Below are positions 53,648-64,000 of a stretch of DNA of 64,000 nucleotides, in pieces (the first letter of the stretch is position 1; each line of letters begins with the position of its first letter). The DNA lies in the NCBI GenBank assembly GCA_022565555.1, contig JAIUMN010000001.1:1-64000 (forward strand), in the 5' to 3' direction. The DNA comes from Candidatus Altimarinota bacterium (GTDB lineage Bacteria > Patescibacteriota > Gracilibacteria > BD1-5 > UBA6164). The position numbers and the translations under genes were made by a program. The notes under the pieces are model-generated. The model was not told the origin of the DNA. It made no database searches and worked only from the letters and a program-made list of their open reading frames with translations.

Positions 53648-54445
53648 ATGCAATCCATCTTTCAAAAATACCATATCGAACTCTCTGAGAGTGAGCTTGA
53701 GAAATTTCAGAAATTTCTGGAGATTTTTATGGAGACTAATAGTCAGATAAACCTCTCTGCGATTAGAGATGAAGCGTGAATTATAGAAAAACACTTTGTA
53801 GATAGTATTATGCTTGCAGTTTTTTATGATATACAACAATCTCCCACACAATACCTCTCTCCAACTCTCCCCTCACAGGGGAGAGAGCAAGCTGCAGCCT
53901 CTTCTCTCCTAGCAGGAGAGAATTGAGTGAGGTGTTTGGTGGAGAAAATAAGGGTCGCTGACCTCTGAACAGGCTGAGGTTTTCCAGGGATTCCCCTTGC
54001 TATCGTGGCACCTCAAGCTGAGTTCACACTTATAGACTCAGTTGCAAAGAAGCTCAAGTGTATCGATGAGTTTGCTGAAAAGCTTGAACTGGATAACATA
54101 GAAACACTTGTATGACGAGCTGAAGAGATTGGTCAAAATCCTGAGTACCGAGAAAGTTTTGACCTTGTGACCTCACGCGCAACTGCGTATTTCCCTACAC
54201 TTCTTGAATATACACTCCCCCTACTTAAAGTCTGATGAGTGTTTGCAGCCTATAAACTGACAGACAAAGAGGAATTTGCAAGTATGAAAAAAGCACTTAT
54301 CCGACTCGGAGGAAAAATACTCAAGATAAAAAACTATGAAATAGATGGGCAAGAAAGAAGTATTGTATTCATCGAAAAGATAACAAAAACGCACGCAAAA
54401 TATCCTCGTAAAGTAGGAATTCCACTTCAAAATCCTATAGTATAA
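53648..54445 (+). CDS. rsmG: 16S rRNA (guanine-N7) methyltransferase RsmG with in-frame palindromic insertion
   Basis: 265 residues. SELEKFQKFLEIFMETNSQI and NLSAIRDEAGIIEKHFVDSI are the RsmG/GidB start; the SAM loop is RVADLGTGGGFPGIPLAIVA; DLVTSRATAYFPTLLEY and VFAAYKLTDKEEF follow. Between FYDIQQ and EKIRVADLG about 30 residues (TQYLSPTLPSQGREQAAASS and on) are encoded by a palindromic element. RsmG methylates G527 (E. coli numbering) of 16S rRNA. TGA gives Gly in ADLGTGGGF. Confidence 0.95.
53850..53935. repeat. palindromic element, copy in rsmG
   Basis: Hairpins CTCTCCCCTCACAGGGGAGAG and TTCTCTCCTAGCAGGAGAGAA with AGCAAGCTGCAGCCT between; ends TACCTC and GAGGTG. In frame, with one TGA read as Gly. 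Confidence 0.9.
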
Positions 54446-54459
54446 TTTTCAAAATACCT

Positions 54460-55020
54460 ATGCTCTATATACTCCCAACTGACACCTGTTATGGAATCTG
54501 ATGTGCTTTTCATGACAAAGATGCCTATGAACGTATCTATAAACTCAAAAAAAGAAGTTTTGATAAACCACTTGCTATCTTAGTCGAGAGTTTTGATTGG
54601 CTTGGAAAAAATACGGAACTTACAAGTGAACAAGTGGATTTTTTGAAGAACTATCATAGACCATTTACTATACTCACTGAGAGTTCGCCAGTACGCGCGT
54701 ATCTCGAGTTTTATACCGATGAGGAAGAAGCTTTTATCAACAAAGATATCTATACGCATATCTCGTTTCGAGTAGTACATAATGACACCCAAAAGAAACT
54801 TCTCAAACAAACTTGACCTCTTTGGCTTACTTCAGCAAATCTTGCAGATGCTTGAGAAAGCTATAGTCCTCTTAAAATAGAGGAAGATTTTGGATACCAA
54901 ATATCCACTTGAGAACTTGTATTTCACTCGACATGAGAACTTAATAGTGCAACTCCTCCATCAGATGTATTTCGTTTTATCTGAGAAAGCTTAGAAATAG
55001 AGTATGTGCGTAAAATCTAA
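54460..55020 (+). CDS. tsaC: Sua5/YciO/YrdC family threonylcarbamoyl-AMP synthase
   Basis: 186 residues: LPTDTCYGIGCAFHDKDAYE, RIYKLKKRSFDKPLAILVES, LTSANLADAGESYSP and STGELNSATPPSDVFRFIGE follow the YrdC fold with its KxR and SxN residues (KKRSFDKP, TSAN). It makes threonylcarbamoyl-AMP for t6A37 of tRNAs reading ANN codons. Follows rsmG by 14 bp. The final 4 bp overlap the opposing gene. Confidence 0.9.
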
Positions 55021-55340
55021 ATCGATATAATTTTTGCAGCTTGTTCTCATACCTGTGGAATAACATATACTGGATTACAAAACACAGGAATTTGTGGCGC
55101 TGGAGGAATCACTCATAGCGTATATGCTGGTGGAAATTGACAGCTAGGAAGATTGAGTGGTTCACGCTCTTCTGCATCATTTGATCAAGCTGGTTGAGCT
55201 CAAAGTGCGGTGATAATACTCGTCGCTGCAAGGATTCTAAAGATACTATTTCTTGTCACGTCTTGAACTAAAATTTTTATATCATCTATTTTATCTTGTC
55301 GTATAAGACTCTTATTTGCATCTAATAATATTTTATTCAT
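55017..55340 (-). CDS. small protein with one membrane segment, 107 aa
   Basis: MNKILLDANKSLIRQDKIDD, then a hydrophobic stretch IFRILAATSIITALGAQPAG (membrane span or late signal), then a proline- and cysteine-containing tail (NLPSCQFPPAYTLG, IPVFCNPVYVIP). No family recognised. Located 100 bp downstream of the wall-hydrolase cluster, separated from it by a terminator. Confidence 0.6.
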
Positions 55341-55417
55341 ACCTTGTGTACTATAAAAAAATATACTCAATACTCAGTTATAAAATATATTATCTGTAAT
55401 CTAAATAAAAATGCAAG

Positions 55418-55446
55418 AAAAAACTCTCACTTCGTGAGAGTTTTTA
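55418..55446. terminator. bidirectional terminator
   Basis: AAAAACTCTCAC and GTGAGAGTTTTT are exact complements around TTC, directly after the stop of the wall-hydrolase cluster. Confidence 0.9.
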
Positions 55447-55448
55447 GC

Positions 55449-57266
55449 TTACGAAATAAGGGATCATCAAGTTGAGCGTCATTGATGCGCTCTTAGTGCC
55501 ATTACAATTGGCATAACTCAGATACGTGAGTCTCGTGTTTCACGACTAAATACCCCGTCACGAACAAACATACCTCACTGACTTTCATATGCTTGACTTC
55601 CAGCCATTACATATGGACTCATAAGTCATCTATTCCTATATCACAAGCCATTAAATCTTTCAGCGAAATCAGCTTGTCATCTCAAGTCTCCTTGAGTAGG
55701 TCTTCCATAGGATGCTCTTGGTCAAGTGAGAGCATCAATCGCTGCGTCTTCCCAATTGTTAAAAAGGATTCAAACTGGAACAATGGTAGTTCTTCTTCCA
55801 AGTGGTTGTCCATTATGGAGATATGTATTGAAGTTAAAGCTCGATTCTCTATAATGGATACCTGCTATAAGTTCCCAAGGAATTCATGTTCTTGACGCAA
55901 TCGTTTCATATCTTCATTTAAAACGTAATGCGGTACTTACAGCTTGAGCAAGGATTCATTGTTTTTCAGGTACTACATCAATCTCTCCAGCATCTATAAG
56001 AGCTTGTATTTCTGGATTTATTTGTCCATCTACCTGTCTTCCATACGTTTCAGTTTCTTCAATTTGTTCAGGAGTAAATCCATATGCCTCCATAACTTCT
56101 TCTCTTCTTCCACTATTATGTTGATTCATAAAATAGGAAGCGAAATAATGTGTAAATCTTCCATCATCTGTCAGTGCCTCATGCTCAGTATTCTCTCTGT
56201 GATACATAAATCTTTCTTCAGCTCGCGCTAAATCTGTAAGAAGTATCTCTAATCTTGTGCTATCAATTGAAGAAAGCTCTCCATTATCTCAAAGCGATTC
56301 AGGAGCTGGGAAAAAAGCTTCGAGTATAAAAGCATGATCATATCATTTTTTCTCTGCTTCCTCAGCTATTTTTCTCTCTATATCAGCCCCTTCAAATCAC
56401 TCAAGTTTTTGCTCAATTTGGGCTTGTATATCGGATATATCATCCACACGTTCACTTACTTGTAGCACTGTTCCTTCATGAATTTTTAGTCTTTCACCAT
56501 TCTCAGAAAAGAATTCTCAATTCAATCACCTCCTCTGATAAACAACTCATGATTCATCTGTAAAAGCTCTAATACGTGGTTCTCACGCTGTAGCCTGACC
56601 GAGTGTTGTCCGTAAATATAATTCATTATTTTGATGAAAAGTAAAAGTAATTCGAGAATCTTGTTCAAGCTGGCTAAGTGTAAATGGAGGATTTGTAATG
56701 TATTCAAGTCTATTTGCAACTGGTACTTCTGTAAGAAATCGCTCATTGTTTATAGTTCACATTTCCGCTAGGATTTCTTCATCTCGTTCTATTATATTTA
56801 CTGGCTCTGGAGTTTGTTCAATATGATCTCACAAAGCTTGATGAATCTCATCTCGGAGTCTTTGGATATCACGTACAGTATTGGTATGTATCCTTATAAG
56901 TCGTGGGATAAGTTCATTTCTGATACGCTGATACTCTGGATCAGATGGTCCATATCAAGCAACTCTTCACTCTGCGATAGAAGTAAGTGATCCTATGAGA
57001 TGCTGCGCCCAACCAGATATAAACTGTGATTCTCATTCAAGAGCCTGAAGTTCTTCTGTCTTATCTTCAATATATTGACGAAGTTGCTCTGGAGTTGCAT
57101 TTCTTCAAAATGTCTCATAGTCACCACTCATACGAGCTCTTCCTAGCTCAGAACTATCTGGTGAAGCTGTTCTATCTTCAGATACACTTCACGCTAATCC
57201 TCCGGACATATCATAGAGCGCAAATTGCGAGTGAATTTGTTTTAGGATTTGTGTTATTATAAACAT
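55449..57266 (-). CDS. exported protein with C-terminal lysozyme-like domain, common N-terminal tag
   Basis: 605 residues. Starts MFIITQILKQIHSQF, the shared 15-residue tag. A long helical, acidic middle contains EERFMYHRENTEHEALTDDG and FMNQHNSGRREEVMEAYGFT. The C-terminal 150 residues, TGIPWELIAGIHYRESSFNF then NTYLHNGQPLGRRTTIVPVG and WEDAAIDALTGPRA, resemble phage and secretion-associated muramidase/transglycosylase domains with a catalytic Glu in HYRESS. Probably cuts peptidoglycan glycan strands. Last gene of the cluster. Confidence 0.78.
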
Positions 57267-57280
57267 AATTTTTTATAAAA

Positions 57281-57317
57281 ATATAATACCCTGTAAGGAT
57301 ATCATATTTTTATAAAA
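57281..57317 (-). promoter_or_regulatory. conserved upstream cassette, copy 1
   Basis: 37 bp nearly identical (2 mismatches) to 58647-58683 and at the same distance, 15 bp, from the downstream start codon. On the minus strand it reads TATGATATCCTTACAGGG, then TATTATATTTT; TATTAT could be the -10 box. Confidence 0.65.
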
Positions 57318-57339
57318 CTCGCAAAAAAATAACGTTTTA

Positions 57340-58632
57340 TTAGGCAGCGAGAGCTCCAGAAGATTCACGAATAGTCCTGAGTTGAGAAAGTACTTGTTGT
57401 GGACTTACTAAGGCGTGATTTAAGCCATCTCAAGCATAATAACTTGCTCATGACATATCTCGAGGAAAAGAAGCCCATTCCATAGAAACATTTCTCATGA
57501 AAGTCATCTCATCTATCTGTCAAGACTGAAATCTTTGAAGTCATCTTTCATTAAGCTTTCCAAGAGTGAAACGCATTTGAGCATCTTCGTTGAATAATTC
57601 ACCTTCGCGCAATAGACCACTCTGAATTGCACCATCTAAAGTAGAACGGATAACTTGACAAGCTCAGACAGCTGAAGAAGGACTTCAAGCTTGCACCATT
57701 CTATCTTGAAATTGTCGGACTTCACGAACCGTCATAGTTGTAATAGGCTGTGGTGGTTGTACTGGACTTCATCCATATATAATGTCTGGATCTCCGTTTG
57801 CTTCAGCTTGATAAATAAGCTCTACAAGCCCTTGTACCCCCGGAGTAAGATTTTCTATATCTATATCCATAGTATTTGGTCCAGGAGAAGGTCTTGCTCC
57901 TCAGGTATATCCACTCACTACTTGACCTCAGCGCACTTGCGGAAGTCATGCTGGAGCGTCGTTTCAAGGATAGGTAATAGGAGCTCCTCATTGTGGAGAT
58001 TGTATCGTAATATTTCCGGCTTCATCAACTGTAATTCACATTTCACTCATAGCCTCAGGAGAAATAGGAATTTGTATTTCTCAGTTTTCATTCATAAGCT
58101 GAGTCATAAGCTCTTGAAACTCTTCTGGAGTAGTTGGCATTTCAAGTCATTCTGTTTGCTCGACAAGAGCCTGGAGTCGCTCCATTTGATTTGCAAACTC
58201 AAGCATATCAGCTTCTAGATTTTCAGGATTCAAGTCTGGATTATTCTCAGTACTCCAACTATAGAGTGTAGCGAGAGTATCCGGTTCTATTCCTACATCT
58301 TCTGCAAGGCTTAATAAACGTTCAGTTTGTAGAGATTCGGGAGAAGTTTCTCAAGTCTCTCACACTTCCTCAAATCATGCCTCATCTCATTCTTGGGATT
58401 CAACTATTCAGTTTTCAGCTCTATTAAGTCAACTTAATCCATCTTCTAAATCTCTCCTTCCTCTATCAGCTTTTCTTAGTGCTTCATCAGCATTTGAAGT
58501 AAGATTTTCTGAACTCAAAGGATCAGGATTTTTTCCTACTTGATCTTCTACTCTTTCAGAAGGACCTTCTGGAGTATTTATATGAATCAGGTGAAAGGAA
58601 AACTGAATACTTATTTGTTTTAAAATATACAT
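57340..58632 (-). CDS. exported protein with phage-type muramidase domain, common N-terminal tag
   Basis: 430 residues. Starts MYILKQISIQFSFHL (shared tag). The middle is acidic and Asn/Glu rich. From about residue 265: GLVELIYQAEANGDPDIIYG, TTMTVREVRQFQDRMVQAG, AVGACQVIRSTLDGAIQSGL, RFTLGKLNEGGLQRFQSGQI, VSMEWASFPRDMSG match the phage-related muramidase family (catalytic Glu in YQAEANG). Predicted target is peptidoglycan. Second from last of four genes with the same layout. Confidence 0.82.
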
Positions 58633-58646
58633 ATAAATACATAAAA

Positions 58647-58683
58647 AATATAATACCCTATAAGGATATCATATTTTTATAGA
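58647..58683 (-). promoter_or_regulatory. conserved upstream cassette, copy 2
   Basis: Matches 57281-57317 except at two bases; 15 bp upstream of the muramidase gene start. Contains TATTAT on the minus strand after TATAGGG. Confidence 0.65.
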
Positions 58684-58722
58684 ACGGGCAAAAAAGACGG
58701 AAAACTATCTTACGCTCATTTA

Positions 58723-60000
58723 TTATACTGCTGACACTGCATCAAGAGGGCGTCATTCGCTATTTCATAGAGCTATAGGCATAAATACCCTATATTGTCA
58801 TTCAACTGGTGGTCTACGACTTCAACCTGGTGATTGAGCAATCTGTCAAAAATAATAGCTTCCATTTCCAAGTGCAATCTCAACATGTCCAAATTGTGAA
58901 AAAGGAACCGATCCACCTGGTCAAGCAGCATAGGAAATAATAGCTCATGGAGGTGCATCTTGAGCGGATACTTCTACTTCTCTATAATCATTTGGGCGTG
59001 AAGCAAGCATTTGAGACCAAGTATATCAGTGACGTGGTCTATCATTAATTTTTAATTCTGGCTTATCAATTGAATCATAAAAACCATTAAGTGCATCTCA
59101 AGTATTTTGTCAACACATAAATTCTTCTCCTGTAGAAGGAGTGCATGTTGCTGCATATTCCGCGAGTCTTTGTCCTGTAATTCAAAACTCAGCCAACTGT
59201 TCAGGAGTCATACGTGCAGCTTCTCATCTAAAGAAGTTTGTATTTCATGGTCATTCCCCTCTTGCACTCTCCCGTGCTTGTCATATTTGCTCGGTACGCT
59301 GATCTATCTGAGCTTGCCTTTGAGGACTTGCAGTCACTCTTTCTTGTTGTAATCTTTCTTCTTCTTGATCTAAGATAAGCTCAGTACGCTCTCGCCAAGA
59401 TTCAAACCTCTCTTGCATAAATCTAGATTGTTCCTCAGGACTTAGGGCTTCAAATTCCACGATTTCATCAGGAGTCATTTCTCAAAATACCGACTGGAGA
59501 CTTTCACCATCAAGTCACTCAATCCCAAGAGTAGTCATCATATCTAGAATCTCTTCATTTTTTCTATTTTGTATTTGTGTTTCTAGATATTCTTGTTGCT
59601 CTTCAGGGGTTTTACTTTCAAAATCTCTTCGTTCATCTTCATTCATTGCTGTAATAATTTCATTACGTAATTCAGGATTTATAATGTCTTCAAGCTCTGA
59701 GTCTCAAGTATCTTCTATAGTATCTCTTCAAGCTTCTTGTGTTCACTCAAATTGATCAGATGAATCAACTCCTTCTTCAATCTCACTCAATCGTGCCATC
59801 CTATCATCTAGCTCTCAATGTGCAGCTTCAGCTGCTCTCGCAGTTGTATCAGCGTTATGAGCAAGTCACTCCGGTGAAACAGTGGGAGACGAAGTACCTT
59901 CAAGTGGATTTACATCTTCAATTCACCCTGCTTGTTCAGGTCCAGCAAATACATATATCTGTAAATAAAATTGTCGAAGAATATATTGAAAAGTAAACAT
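58723..60000 (-). CDS. exported protein with CHAP/NlpC-like C-terminus, common N-terminal tag
   Basis: 425 residues. Starts MFTFQYILRQFYLQI (shared tag). The middle is helical and acidic (EFEALSPEEQSRFMQERFES, QEEERLQQERVTASPQRQAQ). The C-terminus has CTPSTGEEFMCGQNTGDALN, a possible catalytic Cys, followed by APPWAIISYAAGPGGS and SQFGHVEIALGNGSYYF with the His, the pattern of CHAP or NlpC/P60 amidase-peptidases. It would cleave peptide cross-links; the call is by motif only. Confidence 0.68.
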
Positions 60001-60031
60001 GTTAAAATTTTAATAATAAACTATATCTAAA

Positions 60032-61567
60032 TTAAGCTACTCATGAAGTTCAAGTGCTACTTGGTTGGGGTGGAAGTGTTGCTTGTTCAGACTGAAATCA
60101 ATATCCTCAACCGTGTCGATTTACTGCTTCTGCGAGACGAATCATAAACTCATCTGGTGCAACTACGCATCATAAGCTATTTTGACCAGGAAACCTTCCA
60201 TCACGTCCACCATGCCACCATCTTCCTCATCGTTCTTGTCATTCTGGAGATCGTATCTCTGCACCTGTAATTGTTTGAGCATTTTGATTTGCTCGTTGCC
60301 CAACTCAAGCAATAGTTACACTATTAAAGTTTTGGACTCTTCAAGTTTGTGTTCTTCCGTCTCACCTTTGACCAGGTACGTCATGATCAGCTCGGACTTG
60401 TGGACCAAATCCGTTTCTTCAGATTGATATAGGAGATTCTTCGATACGAGGAGGTGTACCAGGATATGATACAATTGCGATAAGGTTTGAACATGAAGCG
60501 AGCGCTATAGGTCGATCTGTATTAATATCCCCAGCTGTATTCATAAACTCAATAGCTATTCAATACCACTGACTTGGAAATCTTGTTTCAATTATTTCTT
60601 TATGTTCTGGATTACGTAACTCTGAAACTTGTGACTCTGTAAGTTGTGTATCTGGAGTAAATTCAGTCAGTGTATCATAGGTAATATTTCCTGCATCAGG
60701 AGATATCTCATTAGGTCTTCATTGATATACCTGTCCTCAAGTAGAAGATGGAGACCCAGCTGGTCATACAACTGTCCCCCCAGGAGCCTGCCTGTATCAT
60801 GAAGATTCTGGATTTATAGCAAATCCTCCATTTGAATCTCTTCTTACATCTATTCACATAGCAGCTGCTGCGGCTGGATCAATAGTCTGAGTTGCGGCTA
60901 CTGAGTCATTTTGATCTAGTGAGTTATATATTTCTAAAAATTCACTTGTACGTAAAGTACTCATATCTCTTCACTCTGATTCTGCGATTCTTGATATCTC
61001 ATCAATAAGTGCTTCATAATTTCTTGTAATTTCTTCAGGATTCCAAGCTTGAGCTCCATCAAAATCTATAGCTCGCAAATACATGAGAAGTTGTGGATTT
61101 ATTAATCTTTCCTCAGCAAGTCACTCAACAAACTCTTGTTCTAAGAGACGTATAGGTCAATCTTCTCAATTATGTGGAAGTTCAGTTTCAGCTATCCTCG
61201 CGATGCGCGCTTCAAATATTTGCCTTCTCATTTCAGGATTTATTTCTCCTCAAACTTCTACTCAGTTTTCTTGAAGTGTTTGCATTTCCTCTTGAGTTGG
61301 CTCAATGGTAGTCGAAAGTGTAGATATCTCTTCTTCCCTTATCAAGGCATCGAGTCTTTGAGTCATGATATCTGACATCCTGCTTCCTTCATTAAGTCAA
61401 TTTCATACACTCACTTCTAATCATCTTATTGCCTCAGTAGGATCTTGATTTTCTGGTCTTTGCCTTGGTAAGTCACTTTGTTCCTCGTTAACTCTTGCTT
61501 CTGGAGCCTCTTGATAGCTCATACACTGCATAAAAAATAGAGAAGAAATTTGTTGTAAGAAAAACAT
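60032..61567 (-). CDS. exported protein with L,D-transpeptidase-like motif, common N-terminal tag
   Basis: 511 residues. Starts MFFLQQISSLFFMQC (shared tag). Helical acidic N-terminal half (TIEPTQEEMQTLQENGVEVG, EMRRQIFEARIARIAE); a central Gly/Pro-rich linker; C-terminus GRWWHGGRDGRFPGQNSLGC followed by VVAPDEFMIRLAEAV. HG with SLGC about ten residues later fits the HG-x-SxGC catalytic pattern of YkuD-type L,D-transpeptidases. First gene of the cluster and farthest from its terminator. Confidence 0.65.
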
Positions 61568-61775
61568 ATTTTTTTATAAATTATAAGTCCCTAATATACT
61601 ATCATACTCACCAGAAAACTTCCAATAATATAACTTGACAATGATAAAAATAAAATGATAAAAATATTTTTTAAAATCTTGCAATACATGAAAATACAAG
61701 TATATTTTCAGTATATACTATTTACTTCCCATTTCTCAGTTCATAATAGAAGGATGGGAGAAATTATTTTCCCTT

Positions 61776-62834
61776 ATGACTATAGATATTTTTTTTCTCC
61801 TTCTATCTCTCTCTGCAATACTCCTTGTTGCAATCCTTATTATTCTTATCATCGTACTCACAAAACTCTGAAAAAACTCGTGAAGTGATGCAAAATTTCT
61901 GCAAAATAGTTTCGAGCATTTAAGGCAAAGCCTGGACTTCAAGCTCTCAGAGAATGGAAAACGCCTGAGTGAAAACTTTGCAACAAACTCAAGAATCTCT
62001 GAAAATGCAAGCAAACATATTGAGCATCTTACCCGGAAGCTTACTGAACTTGGAGAAACAAATAAAGAGATACAAGAAATAGGAAAACGTCTCGAATGAC
62101 TAGAGCATATTCTGAAAAATCCAAAGCGTCGTGGAAATCTTGGGGAGTATTTTTTAAAAGAACTCCTTGAAAATGTTTTTCATGAAAATCAGTATACCCT
62201 TCAAGCAAGTCTCTCAAGCTGAATCGTCGATGCCCTTCTTCATATTGGGCCGACTTCTATTCCAATTGACGCAAAGTTTCCACAAGAAAATTATGATAAG
62301 CTGATAAAAAGTGAAGATGAGTTCTCAATTAAAAAATACTCAGGGGATTTAAGGCGGGATATAAAACTCCGTATTGATGAGGTAGCAAAATATATCCTCC
62401 CTGCTGAAGGTACAAGTGAGTTTGCGTTCATGCTTATACCTGCAGAAGGACTCTATTATGATATATTTATCGGAAAAATCTGAGAGATTTCAAGTCGAGA
62501 ACTTGTTGAGTATGGTTTTTCTAAAAAAGTAATTATCACTTCTCCAAGTGGATTTTATGCCTATTTACAAACTGTACTTCAAGGAATGAAGTCACTTCAA
62601 ATAGAAGAACATGCAAAGGAAATACAAAAATATGTTCTTAAACTTCAAAAGGACCTTCAAAGCTATGAAGAAACATTTCTTAAGCTCGGTAACTCACTTG
62701 GAACTACTGTAAATCACTATAATACTTCAGCAAAAAGACTTCAAATAGTTGAGAAAGATATCTTGAGAATTAATCCAGAAAGCGAAAAAATACTCGCGTG
62801 AAGTGAGGAGATCGAGAGACCATATATTTCATAA
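61776..62834 (+). CDS. rmuC: RmuC-family DNA recombination protein
   Basis: 352 residues. N-terminal membrane helix IFFLLLSLSAILLVAILIIL, coiled coil to residue 115, then KNPKRRGNLGEYFLKELLEN, PIDAKFPQENYDKLI, GTSEFAFMLIPAEGLYYDIF and SPSGFYAYLQTVLQGMKSLQ, the RmuC core (a PD-(D/E)xK-like fold). In E. coli RmuC limits inversions at short repeats. In a chromosome rich in palindromic elements that may matter. Divergent from the wall-hydrolase cluster. Confidence 0.92.
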
Positions 62835-62932
62835 CTTCACGTATTCTCCACTAAAAATTATTTGCAATCTCTTTCTTGGTTCTTACACTGATTACTATGT
62901 TACATTGTTTTTATTTTTCTGATTTCTATATT

Positions 62933-63694
62933 ATGAAGAAAAAATATTCATTATTAGTTCTTTTTATATTCATATTTGTATGAAGCTTATCTTTTGTGAG
63001 TGCAGCTCAAGAAGATACTTCAAGTAATGAAACTAGAAAAGTCGATACTAGAGATACTCAGACAAAAACAGTTGATGCTCATGAATGTGAAAGATATCCA
63101 GAAAGATGTCCTGATGTGAGACCAATTAAAGTTGAAACTAAAACAGATGACTTCAGAGATACTGATGACGATGGTGATATAGTACCAACTCGATATGAGA
63201 GATCAGCGAGTGAACTGTGAGATACTGAAAACAACAAAGTAGAATGAGCTAAAACCTATAACTCTACTCGTTCAAATAGAACTGGTGGAATATTTATAGG
63301 CGATAATGAAATAGAAGACTGTAAATGGGATCCACCAAAATGTCGTGATGAACTCGAAGTACGAATTATGGAATCTCAAATTAAAGTACGAACTGATGAT
63401 ACTTTATGGTGTTGGGGGAGAGCTGGGAGAGAATGTCCTACTGAGCTACGTGAAGAAAGACGTGACATACTTAAGGATAGACTCCAAGTAGAACAAAGAC
63501 AGTATCAAAGACTGCGATTACAATTTAAGCCTCGAGTTGAGAGACTCTTTGAAAGATTATCAGAAGAGGAATATGACAGACTCTCTGAAAGACTTGCTTC
63601 ACTTATAGAACAGCACCAAGATAGTAGTAATACTCGATTGCTTGCTGCAATACTGGTACTTCAAGAACTCCTAGAGTCAGTTGAAAGATTGTAA
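62933..63694 (+). CDS. exported charged protein with coiled coil, unknown
   Basis: 253 residues. Signal peptide KKKYSLLVLFIFIFVGSLSF with cleavage after VSA. Two similar cysteine-containing parts: AHECERYPERCPDVRPIKV, and DCKWDPPKCRDELEVRIMES plus WCWGRAGRECPTELREERRD, each C-x6-7-C. The last 90 residues are an Arg/Gln/Leu-rich coiled coil (ILKDRLQVEQRQYQRLRLQF). No family recognised. Confidence 0.75.
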
Positions 63695-63703
63695 TAATTT
63701 TCA

Positions 63704-63738
63704 TTAAAAAAAGTTCGACTAAATAGAACTTTTTTTAA
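63704..63738. terminator. bidirectional terminator
   Basis: AAAAAAAGTTC and GAACTTTTTTT form an 11-bp stem between two convergent genes. Confidence 0.85.
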
Positions 63739-64000
63739 TGTCTATCAAATCAGGGGTTGCAAAGAAGATATTATTTTTTACTTGATGCTTGAGAAGAAAC
63801 TCGTTAAATACTCGTTCAGCTTTTAAGATATAAAATGCGCTTGTAATACTATAGAAGAGTTTATATTTAACAGCATAATCCTCAAAACTAAATATTTCAA
63901 GTGATATAAATCCATCGTCTCAAAAATAATTCGTTTCCTTTGGTTTTTTCAGAGCTTGAAGCATCTCTTCATAGGCGTCATAACAGACTTGTTTGATATT
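63719..64000 (-). CDS. partial hypothetical protein, C-terminal 93 residues
   Basis: Runs off the right edge; only the end is seen: YDAYEEMLQALKKPKETNYF, ISLEIFSFEDYAVKYKLFYS, ITSAFYILKAERVFNEFLLK and a TAG stop within the terminator stem. Helical, no motif recognised. Confidence 0.6.

Overview
This window reads as chromosome of a candidate-phyla-radiation bacterium of the Gracilibacteria / Absconditabacteria (SR1) group, in which UGA encodes glycine (translation table 25). The evidence is direct: GroEL, ThrS, EF-Ts, S1, IleS, LepA, RecG, RsmG and others are each interrupted by several in-frame TGA codons exactly where their families carry Gly, and every gene ends in TAA or TAG. DNA is AT-rich, Shine-Dalgarno sites are rare, and three tRNA genes (Trp-CCA, His-GTG, Ser-GGA) are present. 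All CDS calls below use UGA=Gly, so most cannot be recovered with the standard code.

Layout. 42-2456: a large exported beta-rich protein. 2642-18539: an accessory region with a DUF262/DUF1524 (GmrSD-like) nuclease, a type III restriction-modification operon with an extra PD-(D/E)xK-like gene between mod and res, an ArdC-type antirestriction protein, a structured RNA candidate, two membrane proteins sharing an identical 95-bp segment, 1.3 kb of repeat-rich non-coding DNA, an unknown protein, a small pseudogene and a serine recombinase whose last codons lie inside tRNA-Trp. 18525-24168: tRNA-Trp, tsf, a membrane protein, rpsB, rpsA, tRNA-His, pilT, and a class I-type cyclic nucleotide phosphodiesterase. 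24215-33300: thrS with a leader-peptide attenuator, a PHA depolymerase-like protein, recX-like, groESL, a beta-CASP RNase, and a short structured transcript containing the exact complement of the 16S rRNA 3' end. 33298-46737: HAD-like, ileS, tRNA-Ser, an ilvA-ridA operon behind a T-box-like leader, FKBP and DsbA-like exported proteins, FMN reductase, lepA. 46800-55340: a 1108-residue ComEA-HhH/lamin-tail surface protein, peroxiredoxin, Nudix, recG, rsmG, tsaC/sua5. 55449-61567: four exported proteins with unrelated bodies (two muramidase-like, one CHAP/NlpC-like, one with an L,D-transpeptidase-like motif) and one shared 15-residue N-terminus. 61776-64000: rmuC, an exported coiled-coil protein and a partial gene.

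Three observations stand out. (1) A family of 90-110 bp palindromic elements sits in frame inside ileS, rsmG and a membrane-protein gene, and a half copy splits the T-box of the ilvA leader; this resembles Rickettsia palindromic elements, and UGA=Gly removes stops that would otherwise block these frames. (2) The 6-kb cluster of wall-active proteins with one common short N-terminal tag suggests a dedicated export or delivery route. With the PHA depolymerase it would fit the predatory or epibiotic lifestyle reported for Absconditabacteria; this is inference. (3) Expression is controlled by RNA leaders at thrS (Thr codons, mutually exclusive hairpins) and ilvA (T-box), unusual finds in a small CPR genome.
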